45,395 nucleotides of DNA from Longimycelium tulufanense (lineage in GTDB: Bacteria > Actinomycetota > Actinomycetes > Mycobacteriales > Pseudonocardiaceae), in the NCBI RefSeq assembly GCF_014645795.1, contig NZ_BMMK01000041.1, positions 1 through 45,395 of the forward strand, given 5' to 3'. Made by a program: the position numbers and the translations under genes. Under the pieces are notes generated by a model, which had not been told where the DNA came from, ran no database searches, and worked only from the letters and a program-made list of their open reading frames with translations. Each line of letters begins with the position of its first letter. Positions within the stretch are counted from its first letter, which is position 1. This document shows positions 14,018 to 22,241 of the stretch, piece by piece.

Positions 14018-14904
14018 CTCGTGTGCGAGCTGATCTCGCCGCGCTCGAACAGTCGCTCTCCTGTCCTGCGGAGGACATCGCCTCGCTACCGCGTCCGGAT
14101 CGCGAACACCGTGTCCGGAAGCTGATGGAGTGCGCGCACGTCATCGTGGATGACGCGCTCGATCACCACCTTGGTGGTAGGCACCTGGCGGGGGTGTGCG
14201 TGCTGTTCAGCGGCGGCAACGATTCCACCGTCCTGACCCACCTGATGCGCCAGCGGGCCACCCACGCCATTCACGCCAACACCGGCATCGGGATCGAGCA
14301 GACCCGGCAGTTCGTCCGGGACACCTGCCGCGCCTGGGGCCTGCCGCTGATCGAGAAGCGTCCGCCTACGGGCAGCAGGTATCGCGACCTGGTACTGGAT
14401 CAGGGATTTCCCGGCCCGGCGCATCACTTCAAGATGTACCAGCGGCTCAAGGAACGCGGCCTGCGCCAGGCCCGCGCCGAGCTGGTGGACAACGGGCGCC
14501 GACAGCGCGTGGTCTTCCTCGCAGGTCGCCGCCGGGAGGAGTCCCGGCGACGCCAGGAGATCCCGTTGCACGAGCGGGAAGGCTCGGTGATTTGGGCCTC
14601 GCCGTTGGCGCTGTGGACCAAGGTGGATCTCAACACCTACCGCCGCATGTTCGAGGTTCCCACCAACCCGGTGGCTGACCTGCTGCACATGAGTGGTGAG
14701 TGTCTGTGCGGGGCCTTCGCCAAACCCGGCGAGCTGGACGAGATCCGATTCTGGTTCCCCGACGTGGCCGCCGAGATCGAGAACCTGGCAGCGGAGGCAC
14801 GGCAGTCCGGGGTGCCACCAGAACGCTGTCGGTGGGGCTGGGGCGCTTCCCGTAACCGGCGACGCGTCCGCTCCGGGCCGCTGTGCCAAACCTGCGCAGG
14901 GTGA
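14014..14904 (+). CDS. PP-loop PAPS-reductase-like protein (phage)
   Basis: The 296-aa protein has the PP-loop ATP-pyrophosphatase motif VLFSGGNDST (SGGNDS at residues 66-71) and the AGRRREES block typical of the phosphoadenosine-phosphosulfate reductase/DndC-like superfamily found in actinophages. Cys residues near the C-terminus (ECLCGAF, PLCQTC) could bind a metal or iron-sulfur cluster. Such proteins activate a substrate by adenylation; family members act in sulfate reduction, DNA phosphorothioation or tRNA thiolation. The gene is coupled to terS by ATGA. The partner genes of a DNA-sulfur pathway (dndB, dndD, dndE) are not seen nearby, so the substrate is open. Confidence 0.75.
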   Translation: MTRVRADLAALEQSLSCPAEDIASLPRPDREHRVRKLMECAHVIVDDALDHHLGGRHLAGVCVLFSGGNDSTVLTHLMRQRATHAIHANTGIGIEQTRQFVRDTCRAWGLPLIEKRPPTGSRYRDLVLDQGFPGPAHHFKMYQRLKERGLRQARAELVDNGRRQRVVFLAGRRREESRRRQEIPLHEREGSVIWASPLALWTKVDLNTYRRMFEVPTNPVADLLHMSGECLCGAFAKPGELDEIRFWFPDVAAEIENLAAEARQSGVPPERCRWGWGASRNRRRVRSGPLCQTCAG

Positions 14905-15092
14905 CACCTTTGCGGTTCCGCCCGTGAGGTCCGGGAGCGCGAATCCTTCGCGCTGAGCGCGAACCTGGGAAAGCCGTCCACAGGAGATCTGGCGACCCGA
15001 AGGGCTCGTGCCTACCCGTCCGCGCCAGACGGCATGACCTCACTCACACTTCGTCCCCACCTGGAGATCGCCTCACCCACCTCCTCGCCAGT

Positions 15093-15111
15093 ACACGGGA
15101 CACGCCCGTGT
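15093..15111 (+). other. hairpin in the leader of the antirepressor gene
   Basis: ACACGGG (15093-15099) and CCCGTGT (15105-15111) form a 7-bp stem with an ACACG loop, immediately before the GAGAGGAG ribosome binding site at 15113-15120. It may modulate translation of the antirepressor or be an operator half-site. The rest of the 224-bp gap (14905-15128) shows no gene. Confidence 0.4.
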
Positions 15112-15128
15112 GGGAGAGGAGCTTTCAC

Positions 15129-15896
15129 GTGAACGACACCCAAACCTTCCAGTTCGGCGGCACCGAGGTGCGTGCCGTCCTGCGGGACGGGGAACCGTGG
15201 TTTGTGGGCCGCGACATCTGCTGGGCTCTGGGGATCACCAACCCCAGCGACGCCCTAGCCAAGCAGGTCCCGGCGGAGTGGAAGGGGGTAGAAACCGTCT
15301 ACACCCCTGGCGGCCCCCAGCGGCTGTCCGTGGTCAACGAGTCCGGCGCCTACCGGCTGATCATGCGGTCGAACAAGCCGCAGGCGGTGACGTTCCAGAA
15401 CTGGCTCGCCGGTGATGTCCTGCCCCAGCTTCGCCGGACCGGCCGCTACGACGTGGCCGAGGCGGCGGTGGAGCGTGGGGTGGAGCTGCCCGCGCTGCTC
15501 AAGCAGACCACGCAGGCGTTGGAACAGATGATCGCCCTGAATCGAGAGCAGGCCGCGAAGATCACCGCTGATGCCCCGAAGGTGGAAGCGTTCGATGCTG
15601 CGATGTCGGCCGCGGGCTGTCACCCGCTGAATGCGGCGGCCAAGGTACTCGGGCATGGGCCGAACCGGTTCACCGCGCGGCTGCGGGAGCTGGGCGTGCT
15701 GATGTATGTGACCAACGAGTTGGGTGGGCGGTGCAACGTGCCGCAGCAGAGGCACATCGACGCCGGCCGGTTCGTGCTCAAGACCTACCCGACCTGGGAC
15801 GCCCATGGTCGCCGGTTCACCGCCTACACCACCTATGTGACCCCGAAGGGCCTAGAGTGGCTGCGCTCGGTCCTCGGTGCCCTCGCGACACTCTGA
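15129..15896 (+). CDS. phage antirepressor, Bro-N plus KilAC domains
   Basis: The 255-aa protein starts at GTG 15129, 8 nt after GAGAGGAG. Residues about 1-105 form a Bro-N domain: WFVGRDICWALGITNPSDAL, then SVVNESGAYRLIMRSNKP, then FQNWLAGDVLPQLRRTGRY. Residues about 140-255 match KilAC (phage antirepressor C-terminal domain): KVEAFDAAM, LNAAAKVLGHGPNRF, LRELGVLMY, RFTAYTTYVTPKGLEWL. Antirepressors bind and disable the lysogeny repressor, switching to lytic growth. Its position between terS/PAPS and terL is unusual, and it is closed by its own terminator, so it seems an inserted, separately controlled unit. Confidence 0.85.
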   Translation: MNDTQTFQFGGTEVRAVLRDGEPWFVGRDICWALGITNPSDALAKQVPAEWKGVETVYTPGGPQRLSVVNESGAYRLIMRSNKPQAVTFQNWLAGDVLPQLRRTGRYDVAEAAVERGVELPALLKQTTQALEQMIALNREQAAKITADAPKVEAFDAAMSAAGCHPLNAAAKVLGHGPNRFTARLRELGVLMYVTNELGGRCNVPQQRHIDAGRFVLKTYPTWDAHGRRFTAYTTYVTPKGLEWLRSVLGALATL

Positions 15897-15915
15897 CCCA
15901 AACGCTTCCCCGTGA

Positions 15916-15944
15916 CCCCGCCCGATCTTGGGCGGGGTTTCTTG
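15916..15944 (+). terminator. rho-independent terminator after the antirepressor gene
   Basis: CCCCGCCC (15916-15923) pairs with GGGCGGGG (15930-15937) across GATCTT and is followed by TTTCTTG. It isolates the antirepressor transcript from terL, whose RBS starts 20 bp later. Confidence 0.8.
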
Positions 15945-15966
15945 TGTGCCTGACAAGGAGTGACGC

Positions 15967-17400
15967 GTGTCTCGGCTCCCCCAGGCCGAGCGCGTCATCC
16001 AGTTCATCGAACGGTTCTGCACGCTCGGCGGCTCCTACGCCGGCCAACCGTTCCGGCTGCTGGAGTTCCAGAAGGACATCATCCGCGACGTCTACGCCGA
16101 GGACCCTGCTGGTCGGCGCCTCCGCCGCACCGCGGTCATCGGGATGCCGCGTAAGAACGGCAAGACCCAGCTTGGTGCGGCGCTGGCGGTGTATGGCCTG
16201 ATTGCCGACCAGGGCGACCCCAACCCTCGTGTCTACTCGGTCGCCAACGATCGGCAGCAGGCCCGGCTGTGTTTCGACGAGGCCAAGCGGATGATCCGCG
16301 CGAGCCCGGGGCTGTCGCGGGTGTGCACGATCCACCGGGACGTCATCCACTGCCACCGCACCGGCGGCGAGTACCGTGTGCTGTCCGCCGACGCGGGCAC
16401 CGCCCAGGGCCTGTCACCCACCACCGTCATCTACGACGAGTTGGCGCAGGCGCGCACGGATGACCTGTGGGCGGCGATGCGCCTAGGCTCGGCGGCCCGG
16501 CAACAGCCGCTGACAATCGCGATCTCCACCGCCGGCCCATACCTGGATGGCTACCCGTACTTCGAGCTGTACGAGTACGGCCGCAGGGTCCTTTCGGGCG
16601 AGGTCGACGACCCGAGCTTCACCATGTGGTGGTGGGGGCCGGCCCCGGAGGAGAGTGTCGACCCCTACGACCCGCAGGTCTGGCGCCGCTACAACCCGGC
16701 GTGGGAGCTGCTGAGCGAGGCCGAGTTCCACGCCCCCAGCAAGTCCACCTCGGAGTTCCAGTGGCGCACCTACCGGATCAACCAGTGGGTCCGGGGCGGC
16801 ACGAGCTGGAACGTGTCCGCGCTCTGGCCCAGCCTGGCCAAGACCGATGACCCGCTCCAGCCCGGGGACGAGGTCGTGTTGGGCCTGGACGGGTCCTGGT
16901 CCGGCGATGCGACCGCTATCGTCGCCTGCCGCATCCGGGACCTGCACCTGGCACCGGTCCGGGTGTGGGAGGCACCCGAGGGCGATGCCGAGTGGCGGCT
17001 GCCCCACGCCGAGCTGGCCCACGTGCTCGACGAGGCGTGCCGCACCTACCGGGTGGCCGAGGTCGCCGCCGACCCCTACCGCCTGGAGATGACGCTCCAA
17101 GAGCTGTCCGACGCCGGCCTGCCGATCGTCGAGTTCCCCACGGCCAGCCTGGCTCGGATCATCCCCGCGCACACCGAGTTCACCCGGGCCGCCCAAGACA
17201 AGCGGCTCAGCCACAACGGCGACCCGGTACTGGAGCGGCACGTCCGCAACGTCGTGATCAAGGAAGACCATCGCGGCGCCCGGCCAACGAAGGAATACCG
17301 GTCCTCCAAGCGCTACATCGACGCAGCGATCGCCGCCGAGATCGCCTTCTACCGCGCCCTGTTCTACGCCGAGCCCGGTACGCCGGAGCTGTTCTTCTGA
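15967..17400 (+). CDS. terminase large subunit
   Basis: The 477-aa packaging motor. The N-terminal ATPase domain has Walker A GMPRKNGKT (59-67), Walker B TVIYDELAQ and a coupling segment IAISTAG. The C-terminal RNase-H-like nuclease has its first acidic strand in VVLGLDGSWSGDATAIV and later acidic residues around EVAADPYR and YIDAAIAAEIA. It cuts concatemeric DNA and pumps it into proheads, using the portal protein encoded two genes downstream. It starts at GTG 15967 with AAGGAG at 15955-15960. Length is a little short of the usual 500-560 aa but all key motifs are present. Confidence 0.9.
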   Translation: MSRLPQAERVIQFIERFCTLGGSYAGQPFRLLEFQKDIIRDVYAEDPAGRRLRRTAVIGMPRKNGKTQLGAALAVYGLIADQGDPNPRVYSVANDRQQARLCFDEAKRMIRASPGLSRVCTIHRDVIHCHRTGGEYRVLSADAGTAQGLSPTTVIYDELAQARTDDLWAAMRLGSAARQQPLTIAISTAGPYLDGYPYFELYEYGRRVLSGEVDDPSFTMWWWGPAPEESVDPYDPQVWRRYNPAWELLSEAEFHAPSKSTSEFQWRTYRINQWVRGGTSWNVSALWPSLAKTDDPLQPGDEVVLGLDGSWSGDATAIVACRIRDLHLAPVRVWEAPEGDAEWRLPHAELAHVLDEACRTYRVAEVAADPYRLEMTLQELSDAGLPIVEFPTASLARIIPAHTEFTRAAQDKRLSHNGDPVLERHVRNVVIKEDHRGARPTKEYRSSKRYIDAAIAAEIAFYRALFYAEPGTPELFF

Positions 17401-17422
17401 TTCTGCAAGGAGTTTGTCCCCT

Positions 17423-17575
17423 GTGCGTGCTCTGCTCGCGCTGCTCGCCCTCTCGGGCGTGGCCTGTGTCCTCGTGGGTCTGTGGCTCATCTGGCCGCCG
17501 CTGACCTGGATTGTCGGCGGCGTTGTGGTGCTGCACGCGGCCCGCGAGTCGGCCGCTGGGGCGGGTGGTCGATGA
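17423..17575 (+). CDS. small membrane protein between terL and portal genes
   Basis: A 50-aa frame starts at GTG 17423 with AAGGAG at 17407-17412 and ends in an ATGA overlap with the portal start. It encodes two closely spaced hydrophobic segments (LLALLALSGVACVLVGLWLI and TWIVGGVVVLHA) and a polar tail. The coupling on its 3' side and the good RBS support it as a real gene. Small membrane proteins are common at this place in actinophages; the role is unknown. Confidence 0.65.
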   Translation: MRALLALLALSGVACVLVGLWLIWPPLTWIVGGVVVLHAARESAAGAGGR

Positions 17576-19008
17576 GCTGGTTGTCCCGGCTGCTCGGGGT
17601 GCGCTCCGAGCAGCGGCAGATCGACCTCGATTCGTTCACCGAGCCCATCCGCTCACTCCTGGTCGGCTCCTATGACACCCAGATCGGGATGAAGGTTACG
17701 CCGGAGACGGCGTTGCGGCTCTCGACGGTGTACGCGTGCGTCAATCTGATCTCCTCCACGATCTCGACCCTGCCGGCGACTGCCCATCGGCGTGATGCGA
17801 GCAACCAGCGTCGCGCCGAGCGGGTGCCGATGTGGGTCGAGGAACCCTTTGGGCCGTTGGCTTCCTCGGGGCAGATCGAGTTCCGTGCCCAGACGATGGT
17901 GTCGTTGCTGTTGCACGGCAACGCCTACTGGTTGATCCAGCGCAACAGCCGCGGCCTTATCCAGTCGATGACCGTAGTGGACCCCGGCCTGGTGTCGTTG
18001 TCCGCCCAGAAGGGCCAGCGGGTCTATCGGATCGCGGGGGAGACGCTGCGGCCGACCTGGGACCTGGAGCACCTGGTCGGCATCCCGATGCCCGGCGAGC
18101 ACTACGGCCTGTCCCCAATCCGGGCCGCGGCGCAGGCCATCGGGGTCACGTTGGCGGCCCAGAGCTTCGGTGCCCGGTTCTTCGGCAACTCCGCCATGCC
18201 CTCCGGGATCATCGAGGCCCAGGGCAGGCTCACCACTGAAGCTGCTCGGCAGCTGATGGAGCGCTGGCGCGCCGCACACGGCCGGGACAACACCGGTGGT
18301 GTCGCCGTGCTGTCGGAAGGTGCGACATTCAAGAGGATCAGCCTCTCCCCGGAGGAAGCCCAGTTTCTGGCTGTGCGCCAGTTCGGTGTCGCCGACATCG
18401 CCCGCCTGTACCTCGTACCTCCGCACCTGATCGGTGACGCCACCGGCTCGACCTCCTGGGGTTCCGGCTTGGCGGAGCAGAACATCGGCTTCGCCCAACA
18501 TTGCCTTCGACCTTGGGTCTCGCGTCTGGAAGCGGCTATGACCCGACTGGCCCGGTCCGAGCCCGACCGCACCCGGGACTTCGAGATCCGGTTGCAGATG
18601 GGCGACCTGCTGCGCGGCTCCCCCACCGAACGCTCCCAGGCAGCGATCCAGCTCGTGCAGTACGGCATCCGCACTCCGGACGAGATCCGCGCCGAGGACG
18701 ATCTGCCCCCGCATCCCGAGGGGATCGGCTCGGTGCCCTACGTGCCGCTGAACATGGGGCCGCTCGGCTCCAACAACGAGCGTGCCGAGGGCCAAGCCGC
18801 CGAGCAGGAATGGAAGGCCGAGATCGCCCGTCTGGAAGCGCTGATCCTCGCGCAGCAGGCCGCAGCGGCCGGCTCACCCGAGGCGATGGACGAGGTCGAC
18901 GAGAAACCGGACCCGGAATACCCGCCCTACGACGAGGACAAGGAGACGCCGCCGCTTGAACCTCGAATCCCGCAGCGTCGATGTGCCTGTGGAGTGGGCC
19001 GAGCGTGA
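17572..19008 (+). CDS. portal protein, HK97 type
   Basis: The 478-aa protein has the HK97 portal pattern: the N-terminal SWLSRLLG, VYACVNLISSTISTLP, then a loop with LLLHGNAYWLI, the HYGLSPIRAAAQAIG region, and FGVADIARLYLVPPHLIGD, followed by a long helix and a Glu/Pro-rich C-terminal tail (DEKPDPEYPPYDEDKE). It forms the dodecameric DNA channel at one capsid vertex and docks terminase and connector. The ATG at 17572 overlaps the preceding small gene. The 3' end overlaps the protease gene by 53 bp in another frame. Confidence 0.9.
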   Translation: MSWLSRLLGVRSEQRQIDLDSFTEPIRSLLVGSYDTQIGMKVTPETALRLSTVYACVNLISSTISTLPATAHRRDASNQRRAERVPMWVEEPFGPLASSGQIEFRAQTMVSLLLHGNAYWLIQRNSRGLIQSMTVVDPGLVSLSAQKGQRVYRIAGETLRPTWDLEHLVGIPMPGEHYGLSPIRAAAQAIGVTLAAQSFGARFFGNSAMPSGIIEAQGRLTTEAARQLMERWRAAHGRDNTGGVAVLSEGATFKRISLSPEEAQFLAVRQFGVADIARLYLVPPHLIGDATGSTSWGSGLAEQNIGFAQHCLRPWVSRLEAAMTRLARSEPDRTRDFEIRLQMGDLLRGSPTERSQAAIQLVQYGIRTPDEIRAEDDLPPHPEGIGSVPYVPLNMGPLGSNNERAEGQAAEQEWKAEIARLEALILAQQAAAAGSPEAMDEVDEKPDPEYPPYDEDKETPPLEPRIPQRRCACGVGRA

Positions 19009-19525
19009 CGACGGTGGACTGACGCTGGTCGGCTACGCCTGGGTCTACGACTCCTGGTCCCACGACCTGGGCGGGTTCGTCGAACGCATCGAGCCGACAG
19101 CGCGGTGGGAGCCGTGGAACGGGGACGTCATCGCCGCGTTCAACCACAGCGCCGATCAGCTTCTCGGCCGCCTCTCCTCGGGCACGCTGCGCCTGTCCAC
19201 GGATACCCGGGGCGGGCGGTACGAGATCGACCTGCCGAACACCAACGCCGGTCGCGACGTGGCCGAGCTACTGCGCCGCGGGGACCTGCGTGGCTCCTCG
19301 TTCCGCTTCGCCACCCCCAGCGGGGGCGACTCGTGGGAGGAGCGCGACGGCCACCTAGAGCGCACCTTGCACCGCTTCACCGTCATGGACGTCGGCCCGG
19401 TAACCACCCCGGCCTACCCGGACACCGAGGCCGCCCTGCGCTCGCTGGCGCACTTCCGCGCCCAGCACGCCCCGCCGGCCGGCCCGGCTCCGCGCCGGCA
19501 CCGTCGCATTCTCGGCGTCGCCTAA
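18956..19525 (+). CDS. prohead protease, HK97/S78 type
   Basis: The 189-aa protein matches the HK97 gp4-like maturation protease: GYAWVYDS, a catalytic His in AAFNHSADQLLGR, and a catalytic Ser in LRGSSFRF, with RFTVMDVGPVTTPAYPDTEA as the conserved block near the C-terminus (two blocks). It cleaves the delta domain of the capsid protein and itself during head maturation. The start codon is TTG 18956, supported by AAGGAG at 18940-18945; no ATG or GTG fits the conserved N-terminus. Substrate is the adjacent capsid protein. Confidence 0.88.
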   Translation: MNLESRSVDVPVEWAERDDGGLTLVGYAWVYDSWSHDLGGFVERIEPTARWEPWNGDVIAAFNHSADQLLGRLSSGTLRLSTDTRGGRYEIDLPNTNAGRDVAELLRRGDLRGSSFRFATPSGGDSWEERDGHLERTLHRFTVMDVGPVTTPAYPDTEAALRSLAHFRAQHAPPAGPAPRRHRRILGVA

Positions 19526-19553
19526 CGCCCTCCCCTTCTGTCTGACCGCTTGA

Positions 19554-19599
19554 GCCCCGCCGTCTGCGCGGGGCCGCCGTCTCACGCCCTCGGGCGTTT
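19554..19599 (+). terminator. two small hairpins before the capsid gene
   Basis: GCCCCGC/GCGGGGC (19554-19560 with 19568-19574) is followed by ACGCCC-TC-GGGCGT (19584-19597) and TTTG. The second looks like a tight intrinsic terminator or attenuator. Placed between protease and capsid genes it could adjust their ratio; readthrough would be required unless a promoter lies here. Confidence 0.4.
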
Positions 19600-19611
19600 G
19601 TGAAAGGAAAT

Positions 19612-20814
19612 ATGAGTCTGTTTGAGCGGCTGGCCCGTGTCCACGAGGAGCGCGGCCGAGCTGTGGAGGAGCTGCGGGCACTGGCCGGGGCCACCGAGGG
19701 CCGGGAGCCGACCGCGTATGAGACCCAGGTTGAGCAGCGCCTCACGAAGGCCATTGCGGACGGGGACGCCCAGATCCGGGAGCTGTTGGCCGAGGGCCAG
19801 CGTGCCCAGGCCGCCGCGGAGGTGGCTGACCGCGCCCACCCGGCCGGCCCGGCTGGTGAGGATCGTGGGCTGACGTCCCAGATGGATGAGCGGCTGTGTG
19901 GCCTGTTGGACGGCGAGGTCCGTTCCGCGGAGTTCACGCTGGCTGAGAGTCGGAACCTCAACCGCACCGAGGACCCCGACGTCAAGAAGCGCGACGTCTA
20001 CGGCCGGCTGTTCGAGTACATCCGTGACCTGTCCAGCGTGATGACGGCGGGCGCAGAAATCCTGCGGACCGAGTCGGGTGAGGACTACTACTGGCCGAAG
20101 GTCACCGCTTACAGCGCCGCCGCATTGGTGGGCGAGGGGCAGACCATTCCGGCGAGCGAGCCTAAGTTCGGTCAGCACGTGCGGATCAGCGCCCGCAAGT
20201 ACGGTCTGACCATCCGTGCGACCTACGAGATCCTGGCCGACGCCAACTTCGATCTCGCAAGTTTCCTGGTGCGGCAGGCGGGCCCCGGTTTCGCCGACGG
20301 GTTCAACCGGCTGTTCCTGACCGGCAAGGGCAACGCCGAGAACGAGCCGCAGGGCCTGTTCAGCCACGGCCAGGTGGGCAAGACCCTTGCCGCGTCCACC
20401 GCGATCACCGCCGATGAGCTGATCGATGCCTACCACTCGATGCAGTCGCAGTACCGGGCCGGCGCCTCGTGGCTGATGCACGACCTGACCGCCGCGATCC
20501 TGCGCAAACTCAAGGACAACGACGGCCGCTACCTGTGGCAGCCCTCTCTCCAGGTCGGCCAGCCGGACATGCTGCTCGGCAAGCCCGTCTACACCGACAC
20601 GGCGGTGCCGCAGATCGGCACGGGTGCGAAGTTCATCGCCTTCGCCGACCTGAGCCGCGGCTACCTGATCCGGTTCGCCGGGCCGCTGCGGATCGACCGG
20701 TCCGAGCACGTCGACTTCGACAAGGACATCGTCGCCTGGCGGTTCCTCCAGCGCATGGACGGCATCGTCACCGACGACCGCGCCATCCGCCTCGTCCAGG
20801 CCGCCGACGCCTGA
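19612..20814 (+). CDS. major capsid protein, HK97 fold
   Basis: A 400-aa HK97 gp5-like capsid protein. Residues about 1-95 are a charged helical delta (scaffold) domain (RVHEERGRAVEELRALAG), separated from the capsid core by a Pro/Gly stretch. The core shows the typical blocks VMTAGAEILRTESGED, YYWPKV, EPKFGQHVRISARKYGLTI, NRLFLTGKGNAENEPQGLF and later LLGKPVYTD, with GRYLWQPSLQ between. ATG 19612 follows AAAGGAAA. The protease encoded upstream would remove the delta domain. The gene is closed by a strong terminator, in line with high expression. Confidence 0.93.
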   Translation: MSLFERLARVHEERGRAVEELRALAGATEGREPTAYETQVEQRLTKAIADGDAQIRELLAEGQRAQAAAEVADRAHPAGPAGEDRGLTSQMDERLCGLLDGEVRSAEFTLAESRNLNRTEDPDVKKRDVYGRLFEYIRDLSSVMTAGAEILRTESGEDYYWPKVTAYSAAALVGEGQTIPASEPKFGQHVRISARKYGLTIRATYEILADANFDLASFLVRQAGPGFADGFNRLFLTGKGNAENEPQGLFSHGQVGKTLAASTAITADELIDAYHSMQSQYRAGASWLMHDLTAAILRKLKDNDGRYLWQPSLQVGQPDMLLGKPVYTDTAVPQIGTGAKFIAFADLSRGYLIRFAGPLRIDRSEHVDFDKDIVAWRFLQRMDGIVTDDRAIRLVQAADA

Positions 20815-20829
20815 TCCCCACCCGCCTAC

Positions 20830-20857
20830 GGAGAGCACCCCGCACGGGGTGCTCTCC
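20830..20857 (+). terminator. rho-independent terminator after the capsid gene
   Basis: GGAGAGCACCCC (20830-20841) and GGGGTGCTCTCC (20846-20857) form a perfect 12-bp stem with a GCAC loop, followed by GGTTCTTG. It lies 15 bp after the capsid stop and should reduce expression of downstream connector genes. Confidence 0.85.
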
Positions 20858-20882
20858 GGTTCTTGTGGAAGGAGCTGACCGG

Positions 20883-21056
20883 ATGAAGGTCACCATGCTC
20901 ACCGCGATCGGCGGACCTGAGATCAACCACGCCGCAGGCGAGACAGTCGAGTTCGACGACAAGGTCGCCCAGCGCCTGGTCGCCGCCGGCCTCGCCGAGC
21001 CGGCCGCGGAGCCGACCCCGACGCGTAAGCCTGCTCGGCGCACCCGGGGGTCGTAG
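20883..21056 (+). CDS. small head-associated protein, 57 aa
   Basis: Starts at ATG 20883, preceded by AAGGAG (20869-20874). The protein has a short beta/alpha N-terminus (MKVTMLTAIGGPEI), then GETVEFDDKVAQRLVAAGLAE-type residues common in small proteins encoded directly after capsid genes in siphoviruses, and a basic Pro/Thr tail. It probably takes part in head completion or head-tail joining, judged from position only. It ends 2 bp before the connector gene. Confidence 0.6.
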   Translation: MKVTMLTAIGGPEINHAAGETVEFDDKVAQRLVAAGLAEPAAEPTPTRKPARRTRGS

Positions 21057-21058
21057 GG

Positions 21059-21622
21059 GTGCCCTACTCCTCGATCGACCGGGTGCGCGAAGCCGATGGG
21101 TTCGACACCCACGACTACCCCGACGAGCTGGTGTCCTCCGCGCTCACCTGGGCCGAGGCCGTCGTCGATCACATCACCGTGACCTCTTGGGAACACAAAC
21201 CTTTCGAGGTCCGAGCCGTCTGCTTCCACTCAGCCGAGCTGTGGCTGGACGTGCTCTTCCCCCAACAGCTCCACCACGCCGTCGACCTCCGCACCGGCTC
21301 CCCCGTGGACGTCTCCGGGTGGCGACTGAACCCCCACACCAGCCGGGTCTATCTCCCCACCGTGCGCACCGGCGAATGGCTGGTCGCTGGCCTGGCCGGT
21401 GAGACCGACACGCCTCCCGAGGACATTGCCTTCGCCACCACCGTGCTGGCCCGCCACTGGCTGACCAACCTCAACTCCCGCGTCCCCGAACGCGCCGTCA
21501 GCGCCCAAAGCGAATACGGACAGATCATCTTCGCCACCGCCTCCCACCGCCGCCCCACCGGCCTGCCGGACGTCGACGCAATCCTGCTGCGCCACAGCCA
21601 CCGCGCCCCTGGAACCGCCTGA
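21059..21622 (+). CDS. head-tail connector protein
   Basis: The 187-aa protein begins at GTG 21059. It resembles adaptor proteins of the HK97 gp6/SPP1 gp15 group in size, position after the capsid gene and helical pattern: an N-terminal helix segment (DELVSSALTWAEAVVDHIT), a beta-rich insertion and a C-terminal helix (ATTVLARHWLTN). It likely sits between portal and tail terminator. Assignment rests mainly on synteny. Its TGA overlaps the ATG of the next gene (TGATG). Confidence 0.6.
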   Translation: MPYSSIDRVREADGFDTHDYPDELVSSALTWAEAVVDHITVTSWEHKPFEVRAVCFHSAELWLDVLFPQQLHHAVDLRTGSPVDVSGWRLNPHTSRVYLPTVRTGEWLVAGLAGETDTPPEDIAFATTVLARHWLTNLNSRVPERAVSAQSEYGQIIFATASHRRPTGLPDVDAILLRHSHRAPGTA

Positions 21623-22056
21623 TGTGGACCACCATCGCCGCGGTCAAATCCGCCCTCCACAAAAAGATTCGCGACCTAGAACTGCCAGACGTGCAGGTCC
21701 TGTACGGCGACCGCGTCGACCGCAAACGCGCCTCGGTCTGGCTCGGCGCGACCGAGCTGTCCGACTCCGAACCCACCGCCTTCCGCGGCGGCGCCCGCGT
21801 TCGCCGCAACGAGGACTACATCGTCCACGTTCACGCCGAGGTTCTGGGCAACGATGTCGAACGTACCGAGCGTCGCTGCATCGAGATCGTCGGCCGCATT
21901 GAGGAAGCCCTCGCCGCCGACCCCACGCTCGGTCACGCCGTGCCCGGGGTGAAGTCGGTGACCATGTCCAGCCTCCGGCTCAACACCAACGAAACCGACA
22001 CCGGCCCCATCGCCCACGCCGAGCTGGGCCTGCGTGTGAAGGCATCCCTGGCATGA
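21622..22056 (+). CDS. tail terminator / tail completion-type protein
   Basis: A 144-aa alpha/beta protein: helix (IAAVKSALHKKIRDL), strand (VQVLYGD), ASVWLGATEL, then EDYIVHVHAEVLG and a helix RCIEIVGRIEEALA, then VTMSSLRLN. This arrangement and the position before the tail tube gene fit the tail terminator family (lambda gpU / SPP1 gp17 type), which caps the tail tube. No sequence signature is decisive. ATG 21622 is coupled to the previous gene; the end overlaps the next gene by ATGA. Confidence 0.6.
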   Translation: MWTTIAAVKSALHKKIRDLELPDVQVLYGDRVDRKRASVWLGATELSDSEPTAFRGGARVRRNEDYIVHVHAEVLGNDVERTERRCIEIVGRIEEALAADPTLGHAVPGVKSVTMSSLRLNTNETDTGPIAHAELGLRVKASLA

Positions 22057-22241
22057 GCACCCACACCTACACGTACACCGGCCCGTTCCGCCTCGTCGAC
22101 CTCACCCTGCCCACGCGCTCCCTGCGGGTCGAGCGCGGCACGCCGGTCGAGCTGACCCCCGACGAGGCCGCCGCACTCGCCGACCACCCCGACTTGAGGC
22201 GGGTACGCCGGCCGAAGACCCCCAAGGAGAGCACTGAGTGA
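22053..22241 (+). CDS. small phage protein before the tail tube gene, 62 aa
   Basis: Starts in an ATGA overlap at 22053 and ends in a GTGA overlap at 22238. The sequence has an N-terminal beta part (YTYTGPFRLVDLTLP) and a helix with TPDEAAALADHPDL, ending in a basic tail. It resembles in style the 57-aa protein at 20883 (both have ...VE-...-AA-LA pattern). Function unknown; coupled expression with tail tube is evident. Confidence 0.55.
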   Translation: MSTHTYTYTGPFRLVDLTLPTRSLRVERGTPVELTPDEAAALADHPDLRRVRRPKTPKESTE

